Positions 59,582-64,000 of a stretch of 64,000 bases of DNA are shown here, piece by piece; position 1 is the first letter of the stretch; each line of letters opens with the position of its first letter. Where the stretch lies: positions 124,001 through 188,000 of the forward strand of contig NBOG01000004.1 of the NCBI GenBank assembly GCA_002104535.1, in the 5' to 3' direction. A model generated the notes under the pieces. The model searched no databases, had not been told where the DNA came from, and saw nothing but the letters and a program-made list of their open reading frames with translations. Position numbers and translations under genes: made by a program. Source of the DNA: Cognaticolwellia sediminilitoris. GTDB taxonomy: Bacteria; Pseudomonadota; Gammaproteobacteria; Enterobacterales; Alteromonadaceae.

Positions 59582-60634
59582 ATGAATAAAATCAAAAGCG
59601 TAGTTGCAGGTGTAGCATTATTGCTATCGCTGTTTTCTAGCGCAGCATTCAGTAAAGAATACAAAATAGTACTTATACACGGCTTACAACCGCAACAATT
59701 GATTTCAAATGGTGATGTAGATGCCGATGGTCAAAATTATTGGCAAGGCTATTGGGGCAATATCAGTGATGCTCGAATTGACTGGCCTTCTTATGAACGC
59801 ATAGAAGGAAAGATAGCCACCGATTACCTTTGGCCTAAATTAAAAGCATTTTCTGAGAGTAACTTCTGCTCTCCTGGCTGTATTTTTGTCACACATTCAA
59901 CCGGTGACTTAGTTGCCCGTTACATTATCGACAATCAAGAAACTTGGTTAGAAAACGCAGGATTAACGCCACTTAATATTGTTGCCACTTTTGATATTGC
60001 TGGTGCTGGTGGCGGTAGTGAACTAGCAGATTTAGCAGTAAGTGTTGCACAAGGTACAGAAACTTGGACCTTTATTATTGAAGCTGCTTTAGAAGCTTGG
60101 CTTGGTGGTGATTTAAGTGATGAAATGGGTGTTCTGCACGACTTAAAAGTGAATAACGCTAGGCAACTTGCGCCATTACCTGATGCAAGAATTCCGCGTT
60201 TACGCTTTGTTGGTGATGCCACAGAGTATTTAGGTGTAACTAGCCCATTCATTCAAGGGAATGATGACGGCGTTGTTGGCAGCCACTCTTCGTGTGGCGG
60301 TAATCGTCAAGCACGTTTTGGCAGTTGTAGCAGTCAAGTGGACTTTAACGGCAAGATTTCAAACCAAGGTGATGCAGTATCAGGGTTTATGCCTTATCAC
60401 TACCCAATGTTAATGGGTGAAAACTATAGCCACGGCTCACTACTTGAACCGCAAAACGCTGGCAAAGTAACTGCAGCAAGTAATCAAGAGAACATGCTTT
60501 CTGGTGATAGCATTCATTTTAATACTTATACAAGAACTACAGGCTGGTGGCTTTGGAAGCGAACTTATCTTTACGTAGAAAACTCTGCTTCTGATAGCAT
60601 GTCTACGCTTATCTATGACGCAATGCCTAACTAA
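59582..60634 (+). CDS. Exported lipase-like alpha/beta hydrolase
   Basis: A 350-residue secreted hydrolase. Signal peptide ~1-25 (SSAAFS). The oxyanion motif IVLIHG (~30) and nucleophile elbow FVTHSTGDLVARYII (Ser in H-S-T-G, a THSTG variant of GxSxG) are clear; a His near the end (NYSHGSLL) and an Asp (GNDDGVV) could complete the triad. A Cys pair (CSPGC) and another (CGGNRQARFGSC) suggest disulfides, fitting periplasmic or extracellular location. The second ATG (59582) has GGGG 6 nt upstream, so I chose it over 59570. The next gene may be its partner. Confidence 0.8.
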   Translation: MNKIKSVVAGVALLLSLFSSAAFSKEYKIVLIHGLQPQQLISNGDVDADGQNYWQGYWGNISDARIDWPSYERIEGKIATDYLWPKLKAFSESNFCSPGCIFVTHSTGDLVARYIIDNQETWLENAGLTPLNIVATFDIAGAGGGSELADLAVSVAQGTETWTFIIEAALEAWLGGDLSDEMGVLHDLKVNNARQLAPLPDARIPRLRFVGDATEYLGVTSPFIQGNDDGVVGSHSSCGGNRQARFGSCSSQVDFNGKISNQGDAVSGFMPYHYPMLMGENYSHGSLLEPQNAGKVTAASNQENMLSGDSIHFNTYTRTTGWWLWKRTYLYVENSASDSMSTLIYDAMPN

Positions 60635-60657
60635 GTTATAGTTAATTTCAGTAGTAT

Positions 60658-60704
60658 AAAGGTGCTTACCTCGGGCAATAATTGTTCGGGTAAGTAACCT
60701 TTAA
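60658..60704 (+). terminator. Large imperfect hairpin between the hydrolase and its neighbour
   Basis: AAAGGT-TTACC pairs with GGTAA-AACCTTT around CGGGCAATAATTGTTCG, itself able to pair. There is no T run, so this may be an attenuator or mRNA-stability element rather than a classical terminator. Confidence 0.4.
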
Positions 60705-60725
60705 GCAAGTTAATAAAGGCTTAAG

Positions 60726-61787
60726 ATGAAAAAGAACGCGTTGATTAAACGAATTTCAATAACCTGTATTGTCGCAATTGCACTTTGGCTATTTTGGCCT
60801 GCACCACCAGAGCAACAAAACAAAACGCCTAAAATAGCAGAACATACGCCTATCATTAAAACGATAGCTTCAACCACGCCTCAAAAGTCGGTAAAAAACA
60901 ATGATGAAAACGCTGTTATGCCGGCATTAATTACATCGAATGAATCTGCCCCTTTTGTTGCTAAAGCCTATGCGGCTGAGTTAACTTTTCCAGCCTACTC
61001 ACAACCTTTAACCGCTCAGGATTTTGATCGCTTACAGCCTAATCATTTTAACCCACAATCTATACCTGTAGATGACACAGGCACAAGCATTTCTGCTGGG
61101 CTTTCTAAGTATCGCTATACTTACCCAGAGCCTGTTATAGCCAACCTTTCTGGAGAAAACATTGACTATGCAGAAATTTCATTAGTCGATATTGATAGCG
61201 GAAAATCTCTGTTAACGCGAAAGTTTAAACAGGATGAAAATAATAACTGGCAATCACAATTTGCTGGTGAACGTGACTTTCCCTCACAACTGCAAGCTAC
61301 CGTTACGGCGAGCGTAAATGGTAAAACTATTACTATCGCGCTGGCACTTAAATATGTCGACTCGGTTGCAACGATAGAAAGCTTCGATCCCGCTTTTAAC
61401 CGTGAAAGTGATATGGTTATTAACGCTAACTTAACCACTAGAGAGAAAGGCCTTTATCGAGTCCGTGCTAATTTATTCGACGCCAACAAGCAACCAATTG
61501 CACACTTGGTATCAAAAGAAAAACTCAGCAAAGGCAGCGCTACAATTGCCTTAAAAGCCCACCAAAGTGTATTACAAGGTAAACAAGCTCCGTTTTACCT
61601 TTCAACATTTACAATCGAATTGATGTCACCTGCACCGGGCAAGCCGACAAAATATGGTGATAGCGCAGTTAATCAATTTGAAATCAAAGACTTCGCAACA
61701 TCAAGCTTAAGTACAGTACCTTATCAACCTTCAGAGCAAGAACAGCAACGCTTACAATTGCTACAAAATATGGCGCAAGGTGGATAA
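60726..61787 (+). CDS. Membrane-anchored envelope protein next to the lipase-like gene
   Basis: I do not recognise a family with confidence. The 353-residue protein has one N-terminal membrane anchor (~9-25), a Pro/Thr/Lys-rich linker (~26-75), and an extracytoplasmic part of beta-rich, Ig-like character (YRYTYPEPVIANLSGENIDYAEISLVD, EKGLYRVRANLFDANKQPIAHLVSKEKL). The ending (EQEQQRLQLLQNMAQGG) is helical. Topology (anchor plus periplasmic domain) recalls lipase foldases, but the lipase-chaperone motif is not seen. Same strand as the hydrolase, 91 bp downstream, so coregulation is likely. Confidence 0.6.
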   Translation: MKKNALIKRISITCIVAIALWLFWPAPPEQQNKTPKIAEHTPIIKTIASTTPQKSVKNNDENAVMPALITSNESAPFVAKAYAAELTFPAYSQPLTAQDFDRLQPNHFNPQSIPVDDTGTSISAGLSKYRYTYPEPVIANLSGENIDYAEISLVDIDSGKSLLTRKFKQDENNNWQSQFAGERDFPSQLQATVTASVNGKTITIALALKYVDSVATIESFDPAFNRESDMVINANLTTREKGLYRVRANLFDANKQPIAHLVSKEKLSKGSATIALKAHQSVLQGKQAPFYLSTFTIELMSPAPGKPTKYGDSAVNQFEIKDFATSSLSTVPYQPSEQEQQRLQLLQNMAQGG

Positions 61788-61972
61788 CCTGCAGATGTTA
61801 AAGTTTTAAACATAAGCAATCAAAGTGCTTTTGGCTTTATTATTAAAAAGACTTACTTATTTAAAAAGACATAATTAAGCTAGTACTTTATCATTAACAA
61901 TATCCTGAGAAGGTTTAATGATTTACGGGCTACTGCACGACATTTTTAACGCTTCGTTTAAAGAGAATTTAT

Positions 61973-64000
61973 ATGTCTAAACCAACCAAAACGACTCCAG
62001 CCTATTCATCTCCTGCGGGTGGTTGGGGAGCGCTTAAAAGCTCAGCGAAACATTTAATTCAAAGTGAAAACGCAGCAAAAAATGTTAAAGCGTTGCTGAA
62101 AGCAAATCAACCGGGCGGTTTTGACTGCCCTGGCTGTGCTTGGGGTGACTCAGACACTGCTGGTAAAGTCGATTTTTGTGAAAATGGCGTAAAAGCTATA
62201 GCGTGGGAAGCAACGAGCAAACGTGTAGACGCTAATTTTTTTCAGCAATACTCAATCTCCGAACTGCAACAGTGGGACGATCACTCGCTAGAAAAAAGTG
62301 GCCGATTAACTCAACCAATGTTTTATGATGGTGAAACTGATCATTATCAAACGATTAGTTGGGATGATGCTTTTAGCGTTATCGCCAACAAGTTAAAGAC
62401 CCTTAACTCACCTGATGAAGCCCTACTTTATACTTCAGGTAGAGCCAGTAACGAAGCGGCTTATTTGTATCAACTTTTTGGTCGAGTACTCGGCACAAAT
62501 AACTTTCCTGACTGCTCTAATATGTGCCATGAAGCATCAGGTGTAGGCATGACAAAAAGCTTAGGAACAGGCAAAGGTACCGTCACCATGGCTGACTTTG
62601 ATCTAGCCGATGCTATTTTTGTTTTTGGTCAAAACCCCGGTACTAATCACCCTCGTATGCTGGGTACATTACGCAAAGCCAGTAAACGTGGTGCGACCAT
62701 AGTCAGCATTAACAATCTGCAAGAACGTGGCTTACAAAAATTTACTGATCCACAAAGCCCAAAAGAAATGATCCTTTTCACCGGCACCGATATTAGCCAG
62801 TATTATTTCACACCAAAATTAGGTGGTGACATGGCAATACTGCGTGGCGTAGCTAAAGTATTATTTGAGCGTTTTAAGACTGATAAATCGATACTCGATA
62901 TCGACTTTATTCAAACTCATTGTCATCACTTTTCCGACTATCAAAACAGTGTTGAAATAACCCCTTGGCAACAAATTATCAATCAAAGTGGCCTAAGTCA
63001 GCGAGATATTGAGCAAATAGCCGATATTTATGCCAGCAATAAAAAGGTCATTTTTACTTGGGCAATGGGCATTACTCAACATAAACATTCTGTAGCCACC
63101 ATTCAAGAACTGGTAAACGTGTTATTGCTCAGAGGAAATATAGGCAAACCCGGCGCTGGCGCTTGCCCGGTTCGAGGACATTCGAATGTGCAAGGTAACC
63201 GCACTGTTGGCATTAACGAGAAGCCTTCGGATGAATTTCTCGACGCTTTAGAGCAACATTATGATTTTAAAGCGCCGCGTGCTCATGGTTTAAACACAGT
63301 AGAGTCTATTCACGCCATGTTATCAGGCAAAGCCAAAGTATTTATTGCCTTAGGGGGCAATTTTGCCGCCGCAACACCTGATACCGCAAGAGCCTACCAA
63401 GCATTACAACAATGTGATTTAACCGTGCAAATAAGCACAAAACTTAACCGTAGCCATGTTATTACCGGTAAGCAGTCATTAATTTTACCTTGTTTGGGCA
63501 GAACAGAAATTGACCGTCAAGTAGGCGGTGAACAGTGTATTACCGTAGAAGATTCGATGAGTATGGTGCACAGTTCAACCGGACAAAATGAACCTGCGTC
63601 AAAAGAATTGCGCTCTGAAACCGCCATAGTAGCAGGCATGGCTAGCGCCTCAGTTGGTTCTGACATAGTAAACTGGTCTGCATTAATGCACGACTACAGC
63701 TTAATTCGAAATGACATAAGTAAAGTTTTGCCCGACTTTTTTGACTACAACGAACGCATTAAAATTGGCCGAGGCTTCTATTTACAAAATAAAGCCGCAT
63801 TGCGTCAATGGAAGACAAGTGCTGCAAAAGCGACATTTTCAAGCGCGCTATTACCAGAAAAGTTATCCCACGAAATTGCCGAGCAATTTACTGATAAAGC
63901 TATTTTAACCTTGCAAACATTACGTTCACATGATCAATACAACACTTCAATTTATGGTATGGATGATCGCTACCGTGGTATTTACGGCGAGCGACGCGTA
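61973..64000 (+). CDS. FdhF/YdeP-type molybdopterin oxidoreductase, 3' end outside window
   Basis: The frame stays open for 676 codons to the window edge; family members are ~760 residues. Seen: GGFDCPGCAWGD near residue 45, TSGRASNEAAYLYQLFGRVLGTNNFPDCSNMCHEASG (read in parts), with Cys of NMCHE in the position of the Mo-binding Sec/Cys of FdhF, FGQNPGTNHPRM, LLLRGNIGKPGAGACPVRGHSNVQGNR. These fit the formate dehydrogenase-like YdeP family, whose substrate is unclear (YdeP aids acid resistance in E. coli). ATG at 61973 follows AAGAGA. Confidence 0.88.
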   Translation, partial: MSKPTKTTPAYSSPAGGWGALKSSAKHLIQSENAAKNVKALLKANQPGGFDCPGCAWGDSDTAGKVDFCENGVKAIAWEATSKRVDANFFQQYSISELQQWDDHSLEKSGRLTQPMFYDGETDHYQTISWDDAFSVIANKLKTLNSPDEALLYTSGRASNEAAYLYQLFGRVLGTNNFPDCSNMCHEASGVGMTKSLGTGKGTVTMADFDLADAIFVFGQNPGTNHPRMLGTLRKASKRGATIVSINNLQERGLQKFTDPQSPKEMILFTGTDISQYYFTPKLGGDMAILRGVAKVLFERFKTDKSILDIDFIQTHCHHFSDYQNSVEITPWQQIINQSGLSQRDIEQIADIYASNKKVIFTWAMGITQHKHSVATIQELVNVLLLRGNIGKPGAGACPVRGHSNVQGNRTVGINEKPSDEFLDALEQHYDFKAPRAHGLNTVESIHAMLSGKAKVFIALGGNFAAATPDTARAYQALQQCDLTVQISTKLNRSHVITGKQSLILPCLGRTEIDRQVGGEQCITVEDSMSMVHSSTGQNEPASKELRSETAIVAGMASASVGSDIVNWSALMHDYSLIRNDISKVLPDFFDYNERIKIGRGFYLQNKAALRQWKTSAAKATFSSALLPEKLSHEIAEQFTDKAILTLQTLRSHDQYNTSIYGMDDRYRGIYGERRV

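Overview
The window looks like chromosomal DNA of a marine gammaproteobacterium of the order Alteromonadales, most likely Colwelliaceae (Colwellia/Thalassotalea-like). This is an inference from AT-rich base composition, from conserved gene pairs shared with E. coli, Vibrio and Shewanella (thrS-infC-rpmI-rplT, ribE/MATE pump, ybbP-ybbA/tesA, apbC/metG, rcsF-trmO, sbcDC), and from a rich set of c-di-GMP and chemotaxis proteins. No phage, plasmid, CRISPR array or intact insertion sequence is visible.

Layout. 1-3.8 kb: a three-gene minus-strand cluster (two GYF_2-like paralogues and a PilZ-like protein), then purC. 4-7.5 kb: the thrS-infC-rpmI-rplT translation operon. 7.7-9.3 kb: a scar where a START-domain gene and a secD paralogue, facing each other, have both lost their 3' ends. 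9.4-15.5 kb: a small exported protein, a FAD dehydrogenase, ferredoxin fdxA, a fructosamine-kinase family protein, a CPXCG protein, and ribE divergent from a MATE pump. 15.6-16.15 kb: tRNA-Val(GAC) followed by a MITE-like inverted-repeat element. 16.1-23.1 kb: a CDF metal exporter, an LRR-protein kinase, a DUF2947-like protein, a 2-oxoglutarate oxygenase paired with an NhaC-like antiporter, and an AI-2E family permease. 23.2-28.8 kb: ybbP-ybbA, tesA and a KefB-type antiporter. 29.0-30.0 kb: a tRNA operon (one Ala(GGC), four Glu(TTC)) behind a near-consensus promoter.

30.3-43.2 kb: a YvcK/CofD-like protein, dcd, apbC, metG, a DAACS transporter fused to a solute-binding domain, rcsF-trmO, an EamA exporter, an exported amidohydrolase, a SlyD-like FKBP, an MBL-fold hydrolase and a possible 55-residue protein. 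43.5-58.9 kb: a large propeller/PAS/GGDEF/EAL sensor, sbcDC, a DUF2780-like protein, a VF530-like protein, a REC-GGDEF-EAL regulator and a chemoreceptor. 59.6-64 kb: an exported lipase-like hydrolase with a companion envelope protein, then the start of a YdeP-type molybdopterin oxidoreductase that runs off the window.

Most of the window is ordinary housekeeping. The items most worth a second look are the transporter-receptor fusion at 35.6 kb, the oxygenase/antiporter pair at 19.4-21.6 kb, the double truncation at 8.3 kb, the likely AUU start of infC, the shared CATG start of ybbA and tesA, the inverted-repeat element at 15.8 kb, and the four tRNA-Glu genes with a G1-U72 terminal pair. All function calls come from reading motifs by eye; no database search was run.
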